Of a DNA stretch of 64,000 nt, positions 1 to 8,817 are shown in pieces. Each line of letters opens with the position of its first letter. Positions within the stretch are counted from its first letter, which is position 1. The DNA is from JAFGBI01 sp964480725 (GTDB lineage Bacteria > Myxococcota_A > Polyangia > Polyangiales > Polyangiaceae). Location of the stretch: contig CAYZQO010000013.1 of the NCBI GenBank assembly GCA_964480725.1, positions 1-64,000 on the forward strand. Direction: 5' to 3'. The notes under the pieces were generated by a model that was not told the origin of the DNA, ran no database searches, and saw only the letters and a program-made list of their open reading frames with translations. Made by a program: the position numbers and the translations under genes.

Positions 1-165
1 CGCGGCCGCGGGGCTTGCACGGGGCCGGCCCAGTTGGTAAAAGCCCCCGCCTTCGAGCGGCCTGCGCCCGCGTCCGCCGCCGTCGGCCCGCACGTGCCCG
101 GCCACCGACCCTCGAGGGGCAGCCATCTGCCAGGCGGCGTACCCGTTCCGTTGGAGACCATGACG
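1..165. other. Left window edge, no gene assigned
   Basis: I see no convincing gene in these bases. An open frame runs in from position 34 but its first 42 codons have no ribosome binding site and look like read-through upstream of the small protein that starts near 166. The stretch may hold the end of a gene lying outside the window. Confidence 0.4.
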
Positions 166-594
166 ATGAAGAAGACGCCCCTCGCCGAGGTAAAGGAGCG
201 ATTCGAAACCAAGGAGAAGCTCGTCGAGGCGGTGGAGCACCTCGCGACGGACGAGCTCTGGATCGATCGCTATAACGAGATCAAGGGCTTGATGAGCGTC
301 TCCAACCAGAAGCTCCTCCGCCTCCACGCCATTCTGACCGAGGTGAAAGGGACCTTCGGTTCCCGCGCCAAGCTCATCGACGCGATCCTCGAGCTCGATC
401 GCTGCGCGAAGGATCAGGGGTTGCGTGCGAAGTACGCGACCCTCCCGACGCCGCGTCTGCTCGATCTGCATCGGGCCGCGACGCGGCGCAGCAAGCACGC
501 GGCGAAGGCTGCCCCTCGAGCGGCGGCCGCCCCCGCCAAGCGGAAGACCTCGCGGTCGAGGAAGGCGCAGGCCAAGGTCCGCGCTCAGGCGTGA
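166..594 (+). CDS. Small basic protein with Lys/Ala/Arg-rich tail, function unknown
   Basis: A 142-residue protein. Residues 1 to about 105 look like a compact helical domain (it contains VKERFETKEKLVEAVEHLA and repeated leucine/charge patterns). The last 35 residues are almost only Ala, Lys, Arg, Pro and Ser, like the disordered tails of DNA-binding or nucleoid proteins in GC-rich bacteria. GGAG at 153-156 lies 9 nt before the ATG at 166 and only 3 nt before an alternative ATG at 160, so 166 is preferred. I do not recognise the family. A nucleic-acid-binding role is an inference from the tail only. Confidence 0.7.
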   Translation: MKKTPLAEVKERFETKEKLVEAVEHLATDELWIDRYNEIKGLMSVSNQKLLRLHAILTEVKGTFGSRAKLIDAILELDRCAKDQGLRAKYATLPTPRLLDLHRAATRRSKHAAKAAPRAAAAPAKRKTSRSRKAQAKVRAQA

Positions 595-665
595 GGCGCC
601 CCCGCCCGGGGGTCCCCAGGGGCCGAACGCTGGCGACGGTCACCCGGTGCGGTCCGGCGGTCGGC

Positions 666-1175
666 TCAGACGAGGCCCTTGGCGGCCAGGTACTTGTTGG
701 TGAACTGGGCGCCCGTTGCGTAGTCGCGCGTCGTGTCCTGGACGATCTGCTTCTCGATCAGTCCTCCGACGCCGAACACCTTGGCGACCACCGACATCTC
801 GAAGACCCGCTTGCTCTTCCCCTCGCCGCTCGGCAGCGCGTACATCACGCCGCTGGTCTTGACCTTGTCGGGGAGGCGGCTGGTGCGGATCTCGTACTTG
901 AAGACCCGGCTTGCCCGGTCGAAGACCCCGTGCTCCTCGTAGGTGACCCCATCGCCGATGAGCTTCTGCACCGGCGCGGGCACGCCGACCACCCGGGGCT
1001 TGACCCGGATGACGCGCCGGATCTGCGCGTCCGTCTCCTGGAGGGAGAGCTGCTCGAAGCTGGGGAAGTGCAGGCCGTCGCGGAAGAGCGCCGTCTGGTA
1101 CTCCACATCGAAGAACAGCTTCCAGAACGTCTCGACGCTGCAGTTGTGGACGTGCTCCAAGCGGACGTCGGCCAT
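666..1175 (-). CDS. DUF2505 (SRPBCC/START-like) family protein
   Basis: This 169-residue protein fits the DUF2505 pattern throughout: an N-terminal VEHVHNC-like strand, an aromatic-rich helix (FWKLFFDVEYQ), the strand pair around IRRVIRVKP, then a PAPVQKLIGDG turn and a long C-terminal helix. DUF2505 proteins belong to the SRPBCC hydrophobic-cavity fold and probably bind a lipid or other apolar ligand; no reaction is known. The start is ATG 1175, with no Shine-Dalgarno but a TACGAT hexamer 8 nt upstream (see the promoter entry). The gene is divergent from ccmB. Confidence 0.8.
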   Translation of the reverse strand: MADVRLEHVHNCSVETFWKLFFDVEYQTALFRDGLHFPSFEQLSLQETDAQIRRVIRVKPRVVGVPAPVQKLIGDGVTYEEHGVFDRASRVFKYEIRTSRLPDKVKTSGVMYALPSGEGKSKRVFEMSVVAKVFGVGGLIEKQIVQDTTRDYATGAQFTNKYLAAKGLV

Positions 1176-1183
1176 GGCGCCGC

Positions 1184-1211
1184 ATCGTAGCCCAGCCCGG
1201 GCCCTTGTCAC
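1184..1211 (-). promoter_or_regulatory. Likely leaderless promoter of the DUF2505 gene
   Basis: On the minus strand GTGACA (1211-1206) and TACGAT (1189-1184) are separated by 16 nt, and the hexamer ends 8 nt before the ATG at 1175. This is close to a sigma70-type -35/-10 pair. Transcription would begin at or next to the start codon. Confidence 0.45.
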
Positions 1212-1268
1212 GCGGCGGCCCGTGCCCCCGCGCACGCGAGGTGGCGCGACCCCCGCGGCGCCCCTACC

Positions 1269-2021
1269 ATGGGCTCGGTGAGCGTGCGCGACGCACCATC
1301 CGTTCCCGTCGGGGGACCGCGTGCGGGCGGGGAGCTGGGGCGGCGCCCCACCTGGGCGGCGCACGCCTGGGTGATCGCGGAGAAAGATCTCCGGCTCGAG
1401 CTTCGGTCCGGAGAGGTCACCCTGACCAGCGGCTTCTTCGCGCTGCTGGTGGTGATCATCGCCAGCATGGCCTTCTACGGAGGACCCGGCACCGGACGAC
1501 TGGTGGCGGCCGGCGCCATCTGGCTTTCTATCTCCTTCGCCGGGGTGCTCGCCGTGGGCCAGAGCTGGGGCCACGAGCGCGAGGACGGTGCGTTCCGCGG
1601 CCTGCTGGTGGCTCCGGTGCCCCGCTCGGCGATCTTCGCGGGGAAGGCCGCCGCGCTGGCGCTGTTCCTGCTCGTTATCGAGGCAGTGGTCGTCCCGGTC
1701 GCTGCCGTGCTCTTCGCGCTCGATTCGGCGGGGCTGGTGGGCCCGATCGCGCTCGTCGCGCTGCTCGCCACGCCGGGGATCGCCGCGACGGCGACCCTCT
1801 TCGGGACCCTGATCCACGGAGAGGGCCGTGCCGTGCTCCTGTCGGTCGTCGTCTTTCCGCTGCTCGCTCCCACGTTGCTCGCCGCCGTCGCCGCGACTCG
1901 CGCCCTGCTCGATGGCGCCTCGCTCCCCGACGTCGCCGCGCACCTCGAGCTCATCGCCGTGTTCGACCTCCTCTTCACAGCGGGCGGGCTCGGGCTCTTC
2001 GGGGCGCTGGTCGAGGATTGA
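1269..2021 (+). CDS. ccmB: CcmB-like heme exporter permease (cytochrome c maturation)
   Basis: A 250-residue integral membrane protein. After a hydrophilic N-terminus of about 35 residues comes WVIAEKDLRLELRSGE, the typical CcmB entry, followed by about six membrane segments. The AFRGLLVAPVPRSAIFAGK loop is also characteristic. CcmB is the permease of the CcmAB ABC exporter acting in system I cytochrome c maturation. No ccmA, ccmC or ccmE lies in the window, so the partner genes must be elsewhere. GTG 1278 is an alternative start: TACCAT at 1265-1270 lies 7 nt before it, matching the leaderless pattern seen at other genes here. Confidence 0.85.
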   Translation: MGSVSVRDAPSVPVGGPRAGGELGRRPTWAAHAWVIAEKDLRLELRSGEVTLTSGFFALLVVIIASMAFYGGPGTGRLVAAGAIWLSISFAGVLAVGQSWGHEREDGAFRGLLVAPVPRSAIFAGKAAALALFLLVIEAVVVPVAAVLFALDSAGLVGPIALVALLATPGIAATATLFGTLIHGEGRAVLLSVVVFPLLAPTLLAAVAATRALLDGASLPDVAAHLELIAVFDLLFTAGGLGLFGALVED

Positions 2022-2150
2022 CGGTGCTGGCCACCGGGTCGGTGGCGTGCGGGCGCCAGACGGCCCGCGGCCTCCGGTCGCCGCCGTCCGGTCGCCGGGT
2101 TGCGCGGGCGCGGGCGGTGGGAGCATCCTTGCGGGCAATAGGGCCGACGG

Positions 2151-2750
2151 ATGCGACTCGGGCTGCTGGGGCCAGCGGAAGGAAACATGGAGGCGCTCGA
2201 ACGGGCGGCCCGCTTCGTGTTCCGCGATCTGGCTGTGGACCGCGCGGTGTACCTCGGCGTGGATGGCGCCATCGACGAGGTCGTGCGGCGCTGGGCGGTC
2301 GCGCTCGTCGGACCGGACCCGACCGAGGCCGGCATCTGGGTGCGCGCGCGCCGCTGCGTTGCCGCGTCCCCCGTCGAGATCGACGATCTGGTCGCCCGCG
2401 AACGGGAGCGCCGCTCCCTGCAGGTCTTCGAGGCGCTGCCGAGCGATGGCACCCGGACCATCGAGCTGATTGCGGGTCAGGTCGCCGTGATGATCCACGA
2501 CAAGGAGGACCTCGACGAGGAGGACATGCTCCCGGCGGCCTACCTCCTGTTCGGCGCCAGCAGCGAGCCGGTCGTGCATCGGGTCGGGACTCGGTGGTTT
2601 CTGTCGCCGGGGGGCCTGGATCAGCACGGGGTGCTGCTGCTGGAGGAGCGCGAGGACGGTGTCGACTTGACCCTGTTCGATGCGGGCTGCCACTCGGTAC
2701 GGACCGAGCGGCTCGCGAGCGACGCCGGGATCCGCATGACGGTGAAGTAG
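2151..2750 (+). CDS. Conserved hypothetical protein, degenerate metallophosphoesterase-like start
   Basis: A 199-residue soluble protein. Its N-terminus (MRLGLLGPAEGNMEALERA) resembles the first strand of calcineurin-like phosphoesterases, whose metal-binding motif reads DxHGN; here that position reads GPAEGN, so the Asp and His metal ligands are missing. The later metal motifs of that family are not visible either. It precedes nadD by 8 nt and is probably co-transcribed with it. I cannot assign a reaction; a non-catalytic relative of the phosphoesterase fold is only a suggestion. Confidence 0.6.
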   Translation: MRLGLLGPAEGNMEALERAARFVFRDLAVDRAVYLGVDGAIDEVVRRWAVALVGPDPTEAGIWVRARRCVAASPVEIDDLVARERERRSLQVFEALPSDGTRTIELIAGQVAVMIHDKEDLDEEDMLPAAYLLFGASSEPVVHRVGTRWFLSPGGLDQHGVLLLEEREDGVDLTLFDAGCHSVRTERLASDAGIRMTVK

Positions 2751-2758
2751 GGGACACC

Positions 2759-3328
2759 ATGCGCGTCGCGGTCTACGGCGGCAGCTTCGATCCTCCCCAC
2801 GTGGCGCACGCCCTGGCGGTGGCGTACCTCCTCGTCGCGGGTCGCTTCGAGCGGGTCGTCGCGGTGCCCGTCTTCTCCCACGCCTTCGACAAGGCGCTGG
2901 CGCCCTTCGACGACCGGGTGCGGATGTGCGAGCTCGCCCTGGGGTTCACGCCCCGCGCCGAGGTGTCCCGCGTCGAGGAGCGCCTCGAGCCACCGAGCTA
3001 CACCCTGCACACCGTCGAACGGCTCGCCCGCGAGCACCCCGACTGGCGGCTCGAGCTCGTCGTGGGCTCCGACGTGCTCGGTGAGACGCACCGGTGGCAC
3101 CAGTTCTCGCGGCTCGTCGACCTCGCCCCGCTCCACGTGCTCGGGCGTCGGGGGTTCCCGCACCCCGAAGCCCCGCCCGCGGTCCTCCCGGAGGTGTCCT
3201 CCACCCGGGTCCGCGCGCTCCTCGCCAGCCCGCCTTCGCCGGAGGTCGAGCGGGAGCTCGGCGCCCTGGTCCCGGGGGCCGTGCTCGACCACGTGCGAAC
3301 CCGGAGGCTTTACCAGTGCGGGTCGTGA
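2759..3328 (+). CDS. nadD: Nicotinate-nucleotide adenylyltransferase
   Basis: A 189-residue enzyme that joins nicotinate mononucleotide and ATP to deamido-NAD, a cytoplasmic step of NAD synthesis. The nucleotidyltransferase signature GGSFDPPHVAH is at residues 7-17, and the C-terminal VSSTRVRALL is the ISSTxIR phosphate-binding motif of the family. Length is normal or slightly short. The gene follows the unknown protein by 8 nt and overlaps the next gene by 13 nt, indicating an operon. The frame is open far upstream, but ATG 2759 gives the exact family N-terminus. Confidence 0.93.
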   Translation: MRVAVYGGSFDPPHVAHALAVAYLLVAGRFERVVAVPVFSHAFDKALAPFDDRVRMCELALGFTPRAEVSRVEERLEPPSYTLHTVERLAREHPDWRLELVVGSDVLGETHRWHQFSRLVDLAPLHVLGRRGFPHPEAPPAVLPEVSSTRVRALLASPPSPEVERELGALVPGAVLDHVRTRRLYQCGS

Positions 3329-4149
3329 TCGTCGGCGCGGGTCGGGTCGGGACGTCGCTCGCGCGCGCCCTCCGGCGCACGAGCCACCCCGTCGAGCTCA
3401 TCCCCTCGCGCCGGTACGCGGTCGAGCGGCGGTTGTGCGCCGCGCTCCTCGTGCTCGCCGTGCGCGACGCCGAGCTCGCGGGCTGGGCGGTGCGGCTTGC
3501 CGACGCCGGGGCGCTGACCCGGCGGATCGCGGTCGTGCATGTCGCGGGGGCGCTCGGTCCCGAGGTGCTGGCGCCGCTGCGCCCCGTCACCGCTGGCGTC
3601 GGGCAGGCCCACCCCGTCGTCTCGTTCCCGTCGCTCCGCGCGCCGGTCGACCTCCGCGGCGCGACGCTGGCCGTCAGCGGCGATCCCGTCGCCATCCGGC
3701 GCGTCTCGGTCGTGGCCCGTGCCGTCGGGCTGGTCCCGCTCGCCCTCACGCCCCGTGATCGGACGGGCTACCACGCGGCGTGCGCGCTCGCCGCCAACGG
3801 CGCGGCTGCGCTCGCGTCGGCGGCCGGGGAGCTCCTCCGCGCGGCGGGCGTTGCCGCTCCGGAGGTGCCGCGGCTCCTCGCGCCGTTGCTCCGGACGGTG
3901 GCGGCCAACGTTGCGGCGGTGGGGCCCGAGGCGGCGCTGAGCGGGCCGATCCGGCGGGGGGAGGCTGCCGCCGTGCGGGCGCACGCGGCCTGTGTCCGCC
4001 GCCTCGCCCCCGAGGTCCTGCCGCTCTACCTCGCGCTCGCCGAGCGGCAGGTCACCGTGGCGCGTGCGCTCGGGGAAGTGCCCGGCGGGTCGCTCGACGC
4101 CGTGGCACGGGTCCTTCGGGGTGGCAGGACCTCGTCGCGGCGCGCCTGA
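3316..4149 (+). CDS. Rossmann-fold DUF2520 family protein
   Basis: A 277-residue protein with an N-terminal NAD(P)-binding Rossmann fold (VVIVGAGRVGTSLARAL at residues 3-19) and a C-terminal helical domain of the DUF2520 type, ending in LPLYLALAERQ. Members resemble pyrroline-5-carboxylate or ketopantoate reductases, but the substrate is unknown. The start is GTG 3316, inside the end of nadD, with GGAGG at 3303-3307 eight nt upstream. The overlap suggests translational coupling to nadD. Confidence 0.85.
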   Translation: MRVVIVGAGRVGTSLARALRRTSHPVELIPSRRYAVERRLCAALLVLAVRDAELAGWAVRLADAGALTRRIAVVHVAGALGPEVLAPLRPVTAGVGQAHPVVSFPSLRAPVDLRGATLAVSGDPVAIRRVSVVARAVGLVPLALTPRDRTGYHAACALAANGAAALASAAGELLRAAGVAAPEVPRLLAPLLRTVAANVAAVGPEAALSGPIRRGEAAAVRAHAACVRRLAPEVLPLYLALAERQVTVARALGEVPGGSLDAVARVLRGGRTSSRRA

Positions 4150-4162
4150 CCGCCGCGGGTGG

Positions 4163-4168
4163 TACGCT
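4163..4168 (+). promoter_or_regulatory. -10-like TACGCT just before the kinase start
   Basis: TACGCT ends 7 nt before the GTG start at 4176 and no Shine-Dalgarno is present, so the transcript may be leaderless. No clear -35 is visible. Confidence 0.35.
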
Positions 4169-4175
4169 CCGCTCC

Positions 4176-6341
4176 GTGGATCTGCGCACGCGCACCTCGC
4201 TCGTCTGCGGCGTGCTGGCCCTCGCCATCGCGTTCTCGGTGCTGCTCCGGGGGCGCCCGCGGCGGGAGAAGCTGCTCTTCTTCGCGTTCGCCGCCGACAT
4301 CGGGCTCTGGTACCTGGCGCAGTGGCTGTACTTCTTCGTCGGGCGCGCCGTGTGGGAGCAGTTCACGGCGATGTTGGCGGTGCTGCTCCCGCTGTTTGCG
4401 GTGCACCTGTTCGAGGCCATCGTGCCGCAGCCCGAGCGGCGCTCCACGCTGGTGCGGGTGGCCGGTGTCCTGATGATCCCGATGGTGATCCTGGTGCTCT
4501 CGCCGCTGCACCGGCACCCTGGGGTCCGGATCCTCGTTTTCCTGTACGTCTTCGGGCTCGTGCTCGCTGGCTGCCTGTCGCTCGCCGTGCGCGCCGGCCG
4601 GAGCCGCTCCCGCGCCACGCAGCGTCGAATCCGTTTCCTGGCCCTCGTCGGCGCCCTCGCGGCGGCGCTCAGCTTGGCGGACTTCCTGTGGTTCATCGGG
4701 GCGCCGCTGCCGCCCGTCGGGGCGGTGCTGAGCATCGTCTTCCTGTTCGCGCTATCGCAGTCCTTGCTCCGGCAGCGCCTCCTCGACCTCTACGAGATCG
4801 TGGGGCAGCTTCTGGTATCGACCGTCCTCGCTTTCGTCCTCGCCGGCATCTTCTATCTCTTCGTGGTCCTCTTCGGTGGCGTCGAGCAGGCGTTCCTCTC
4901 GTCCATCCTCGCCTCGCTCGTCATCCTGCTTCTGATTGAGCCGCTGCGCGCCCGGGTCGAGCCCTTCGTCCAGAAAGTGTTCCTCCGCGAGCGCATGGAG
5001 TTCGAGCGAGCCGTGGAGAAGATTCGCGCCGAACTCGCCATGGCCCTGCAGGTAGAGCAGATGGCCGAGACGGTGCTCGGTGCGCTGGAGGGCTCCGGCC
5101 GTGCCACGGCGGCGGCGCTCTACCTTCGGGCCCGGACGGAGTCGCACTTCGAGCTGCTGGACGGGTTCGGTTCGGAAGCACCCCCGCGGATCGAGGAGGC
5201 GGCGGTGCTCCCGCTCGTCGACCGGCTCGCCGTCGAACCGTCCGTCTTCCTCGAGCAGGTCCGGCTCGAGGTGGAGGAGGCCCGCCACACCGGTTGGGCG
5301 CGGCAGGCCGAGGCCGACCGGCGCCTGCTCGCGGCCTGCGAGGCGCTCGGATCCTTCAAGAACGCACTCTGCGTCGGGCTCCACGGCGACAAGTCCCTGC
5401 TCATCGGCTGGCTGGTGCTCTTCGACGACCGGTTCGCCGACGCCTACACGCCGGACGAGATCGCCCTGCTCGAGGGGCTCGCGGTGCAGATCGGCGTGGT
5501 GGTGGAGAACTCCCAGAAGTACCGGCGGATGCGGGAGCGGGATCGGCTGGCGGTGCTCGGTCAGATGGCGGCTGGGCTCGCCCACGAGGTGAAGAACCCG
5601 CTCGGCGCCATCAAAGGCGCGGCGCAGCTGCTCAGCGATCCGCCCGCGGGTGCCGAGCTCGATCCCGGGGCGAGCGAATTCGTCTCGATCATCCTCGAGG
5701 AGGTCGATCGCCTGGACCGCGTCGTCGGGTCCGTCCTCGATTACGCGCGCCCCACCAAGGGCGATCCGGGCCCGGTGGACCTGAACGCGGTGGTGCGCCG
5801 CACGCTCCAAGTCATGACGGCCGACCGCCTGGGGAGCTGTGACATCGTGATGGAGCTGAGCGAGCCGCTGCCGATGGCGCGCGCGGACGCCGAGCAGCTA
5901 CGGCAGATCCTCTACAACCTGGTCCACAACGCCATCCAAGCGCTGGAGGGGCGTGGCAAGATCACCGTTTCGACCCGGGAGCGCCCGCGGCCCGGGGACG
6001 CGGGCAGTGGCGGTGGCGGGCGGGCCTGGGTGGAGGTGGCGGTGAAGGACGAGGGGCCCGGCATCTCGAAGCAGGTGCAGGACAGCCTCTTCGTGCCCTT
6101 CGTAACGACGAAGCATCGAGGAACCGGCCTCGGGCTCGCGATCAGCCAGCGCATGGTCGAGGAGATGGGGGGCAGTATCGAGGTGGTGTCCCGGCCGGGT
6201 CGCGGGGCGACGTTCACGGTCGTGCTGCCGGCGCTGGGGGACTCGTCCGGTCGGCGCTCGACCTCGCCGCCCCCGCCCGAAGCGAGCCTCACGCGGGCGT
6301 CGCGAAGAGCCGCGCGACGGGAGGCGCGCGGCCGGAGCTGA
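4176..6341 (+). CDS. Membrane sensor histidine kinase (7TM-type N-terminus, GAF, HisKA, HATPase)
   Basis: A 721-residue kinase. Residues 1-250 carry about seven to eight hydrophobic segments, like the 7TM sensory modules of bacterial kinases. A GAF-like region follows (about 290-450), then HisKA with phospho-acceptor His470 in GLAHEVKNPLG, and an ATPase domain with the N box (LVHNAIQAL), DEGPGI and GTGLGLAIS. The C-terminal 35 residues are basic and disordered. No response regulator adjoins it, and its partner is unknown. GTG 4176 is chosen because it lies directly before the first membrane segment. The family relation is to NtrB/ZraS-like kinases. Confidence 0.85.
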   Translation: MDLRTRTSLVCGVLALAIAFSVLLRGRPRREKLLFFAFAADIGLWYLAQWLYFFVGRAVWEQFTAMLAVLLPLFAVHLFEAIVPQPERRSTLVRVAGVLMIPMVILVLSPLHRHPGVRILVFLYVFGLVLAGCLSLAVRAGRSRSRATQRRIRFLALVGALAAALSLADFLWFIGAPLPPVGAVLSIVFLFALSQSLLRQRLLDLYEIVGQLLVSTVLAFVLAGIFYLFVVLFGGVEQAFLSSILASLVILLLIEPLRARVEPFVQKVFLRERMEFERAVEKIRAELAMALQVEQMAETVLGALEGSGRATAAALYLRARTESHFELLDGFGSEAPPRIEEAAVLPLVDRLAVEPSVFLEQVRLEVEEARHTGWARQAEADRRLLAACEALGSFKNALCVGLHGDKSLLIGWLVLFDDRFADAYTPDEIALLEGLAVQIGVVVENSQKYRRMRERDRLAVLGQMAAGLAHEVKNPLGAIKGAAQLLSDPPAGAELDPGASEFVSIILEEVDRLDRVVGSVLDYARPTKGDPGPVDLNAVVRRTLQVMTADRLGSCDIVMELSEPLPMARADAEQLRQILYNLVHNAIQALEGRGKITVSTRERPRPGDAGSGGGGRAWVEVAVKDEGPGISKQVQDSLFVPFVTTKHRGTGLGLAISQRMVEEMGGSIEVVSRPGRGATFTVVLPALGDSSGRRSTSPPPPEASLTRASRRAARREARGRS

Positions 6342-6544
6342 TCGGCCGGGTGCGGCGCGGTTCGTGTGCCGGGCCAGTGGCCGGGCGGGGGCGCCGTGAG
6401 CGGTTGACGGGCGCGGGCCGACCCCGCCCCGGCCGCCTGAGGGCGGCTTGCTTGACCCGAGCGAGAGCCCCCCAATATCCTCTCGCTTCGCCGTTCCCCA
6501 GCGCCGTCAGGCGCGGCGCGGCGGCCGGTCCTCCGGATCCTGAG

Positions 6545-7519
6545 ATGTCCGACCGACACGAGTCGAAACCCCGTCTCCCGGGCGCGAACAGGCTGCTCGC
6601 TCTGCGCTTCATTTCCGGGAAGTACCAGGGGGGGGAGTTCCCGCTCGAGGAGGGCAAGGAGATCGTCGTGGGGCGGTCGAGCGATCTCGACATGGTCCTG
6701 GTCGAGGAGATGGTGTCGCGTCGCCACGCCCGGATCCTCATGAAGGACGCGGCCATCACCATCCAGGACCTGGGATCGACCAACGGCACCTTCGTCAACG
6801 GGGAGAAGGTCCGGCGCGCGAACCTCCGGGAGGGGGATCGCGTCCTCATCGGGACCAGCATCCTCAAGGTCGTGACGGTGAACCCCAAGCTGCCGAAGGC
6901 GCCGAGCCCGACCGCGCTCGAGGCCGCCTCCGCCAAGCGGGGCACCCAGCGCCGTTCCCGCAGCGAGGAGGGCCCCCGGATGAGCGGCGATCTCCAGGAG
7001 ATCCCGCTGCCGGACCTGATGCAGCTGTTCGGCAGCTCGCGCAAGACCGGGGTGCTGGTCCTGCGCGCCGAGAACCGGACCGGCCGCGTCTACCTGGAGC
7101 AGGGGGTCATCAAGCACGCAGAGCTCGAGGGGCAGCCCGAGGTGGCCTCGCTGAAGGCGTTCTTCCGCATGCTTGCGCTCACCGAGGGGCTCTTCGAGCT
7201 CAATCCGGCGGAGCAGCGGACGTTTACGGACCCGCTCGACGCTTCCGTTCAGGAAGCCCTGATGGAGGGGTTTCGCCAGCTCGACGAGCTCAACCAGCTC
7301 AGGAAGAAGCTCCCCTCGCCGGCGTCGCGGCTGATCCTGAAGACGCCGCTGGAGGCGCCCCTCCACGAGCTCGATCCGGCCCACCTGGACATCCTGCAGC
7401 AGGCGCTGAACTCGCCCGATCTGCAGGGCTTGCTCGACCGAAGTCGCCTGACCGACTTGGAAACCGGCGAGATCGTCCTGTCGCTCATTCAGCGCGGGTA
7501 TCTGGCCGCCGCCGGTTGA
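6545..7519 (+). CDS. FHA domain plus DUF4388 (PATAN) protein
   Basis: A 324-residue cytoplasmic protein. The FHA domain (about residues 18-115) keeps the phosphothreonine-binding residues: VGRSSDLD, SRRHARI and GSTNGTFVNGE. A DUF4388 domain follows from about residue 142 (MSGDLQEIPLPDLMQLF). FHA domains read Ser/Thr kinase output, and DUF4388 is common in myxobacterial signalling proteins with unknown partners. It may be a target of one of the kinases in this window (inference). ATG 6545 follows a likely leader; TATCCT at 6477-6482 could be a -10 giving a leader of about 57 nt. Confidence 0.88.
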   Translation: MSDRHESKPRLPGANRLLALRFISGKYQGGEFPLEEGKEIVVGRSSDLDMVLVEEMVSRRHARILMKDAAITIQDLGSTNGTFVNGEKVRRANLREGDRVLIGTSILKVVTVNPKLPKAPSPTALEAASAKRGTQRRSRSEEGPRMSGDLQEIPLPDLMQLFGSSRKTGVLVLRAENRTGRVYLEQGVIKHAELEGQPEVASLKAFFRMLALTEGLFELNPAEQRTFTDPLDASVQEALMEGFRQLDELNQLRKKLPSPASRLILKTPLEAPLHELDPAHLDILQQALNSPDLQGLLDRSRLTDLETGEIVLSLIQRGYLAAAG

Positions 7520-7530
7520 GTCCGGGGGGT

Positions 7531-8817
7531 TCAGCGCCGGGTCAGCCGTGCCTCGACGGCGCGCGCGTGCGCCTCCAGCCGCTCGGCGCGGGCAATGGCC
7601 GTGATGGCCTCGGCGTGGAGCTCGAGCGCGGCACGGTCGTACTCGATGAGCGAGCTGCGTGCCACGAAGTCGTACACGCCGAGCGGAGCGCTGAAGCGCG
7701 CGGCGCCACCGGTCGGGAGGACGTGAGAGGGCCCGGCCACGTAGTCCCCGACGGCCTCGGGCGTCGTCGCCCCGATGAAGATGGCGCCGGCGCGTTCGAT
7801 CCGCTCGGCGACGGCGCGGGGATCCGCGACGTGGACCGCGACGTGCTCGGCCGCGAGTCGGTTCGCCACTTCGACCAGTCCCGCGGTGTCGTTCACCACG
7901 ATGGCGTGGCAATTGCGCTGGAGGGACGCGGTGGCGATGTCAGCGCGCGGCAAGGTGGCGAGCTGGGAAGCGAGCTCCGCGGCGACCGCCGTGGCGAACT
8001 CGATGCTGGTGCAGGTGAGCAGGGCGTAGGCGGCTTCGTCGTGCTCGGCCTGCGAGAGCAGATCCGCCGCGACCATCCGCGGATCTGCCGTCTCGTCCGC
8101 GACCACGAGGATCTCGCTCGGTCCAGCGATGCTGTCGATGGCGACGTCGCCGAAGACGAGCCGCTTGGCGGCCGCGACGTAGACGTTGCCGGGCCCGACG
8201 ATCTTGTCCACCGGAGCGACCGTCTCCGTCCCGTAGGCGAGCGCCGCGACTGCGTGCGCGCCGCCCGCGTCGAGGATCGCGCGCACCCCGGCGAGATGGC
8301 AGGCCGCGCGCACCTCGGGACAGGTGTCCGGTGAGGCGACCACGATGTCTCCGACGCCGGCCACGCTGGCCACGACGGCCGTCATCAGGACGCTCGACGG
8401 GTAGCTGGCCTTGCCACCCGGCGCGTAGACGCCGACCCGGGACAGCGGCAGCACGCGGCTGGCCAGGCGGATCCCGTCCCGCACTAGCTCCAGCGAGCGG
8501 AGCTGGGAGGTCATGTGCTCGTGGTAGGCGCGGATCCGACCGGCGGCGAGCAGCAGGGCCTCGCGCAGCGGGTGGGAGAGGCGCTCCAAAGCCGCCTCCC
8601 CGCCGTAGTCCTCGATCAGGAGCGTGTCGACCGAGCGATGCTCGAAGCGCTCGACGAAACGCCGCACCGCCGCGTCCCCCTCGGCGCGCACGGCGGCGAT
8701 GATCTCGCGCACCGCGGGTTCGACCTGTGCCAGGTCGGTCGCGCCGCGGTGCGCGAGGCGCTCGAGGAGCGCGTCCCGGTCTTGAGGATCAGTGGTGATT
8801 CGAATCAGCGATTCCAT
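7531..8817 (-). CDS. hisD: Histidinol dehydrogenase
   Basis: A 428-residue enzyme that oxidises L-histidinol to L-histidine with two NAD, the last step of histidine synthesis. Zinc ligands Gln256, His259, Asp358 and His417 and the catalytic pair Glu324-His325 are all present, as is the VGPGNVYVAAAK signature. The start ATG (8817-8815) overlaps the stop of the upstream gene as TGATG, so translation is coupled. The only partner is a SUKH-like gene; no other his gene is in the window, which is unusual since hisD often lies beside hisG or hisC. Confidence 0.95.
   Translation of the reverse strand: MESLIRITTDPQDRDALLERLAHRGATDLAQVEPAVREIIAAVRAEGDAAVRRFVERFEHRSVDTLLIEDYGGEAALERLSHPLREALLLAAGRIRAYHEHMTSQLRSLELVRDGIRLASRVLPLSRVGVYAPGGKASYPSSVLMTAVVASVAGVGDIVVASPDTCPEVRAACHLAGVRAILDAGGAHAVAALAYGTETVAPVDKIVGPGNVYVAAAKRLVFGDVAIDSIAGPSEILVVADETADPRMVAADLLSQAEHDEAAYALLTCTSIEFATAVAAELASQLATLPRADIATASLQRNCHAIVVNDTAGLVEVANRLAAEHVAVHVADPRAVAERIERAGAIFIGATTPEAVGDYVAGPSHVLPTGGAARFSAPLGVYDFVARSSLIEYDRAALELHAEAITAIARAERLEAHARAVEARLTRR

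Noticed and set aside
666..2693. A 675-codon open frame on the minus strand across the ccmB region
   Set aside because: Only its last 170 codons (the DUF2505 gene) have protein character. The rest lies opposite ccmB and the next gene and reads as Arg/Gly/Pro-rich shadow sequence.
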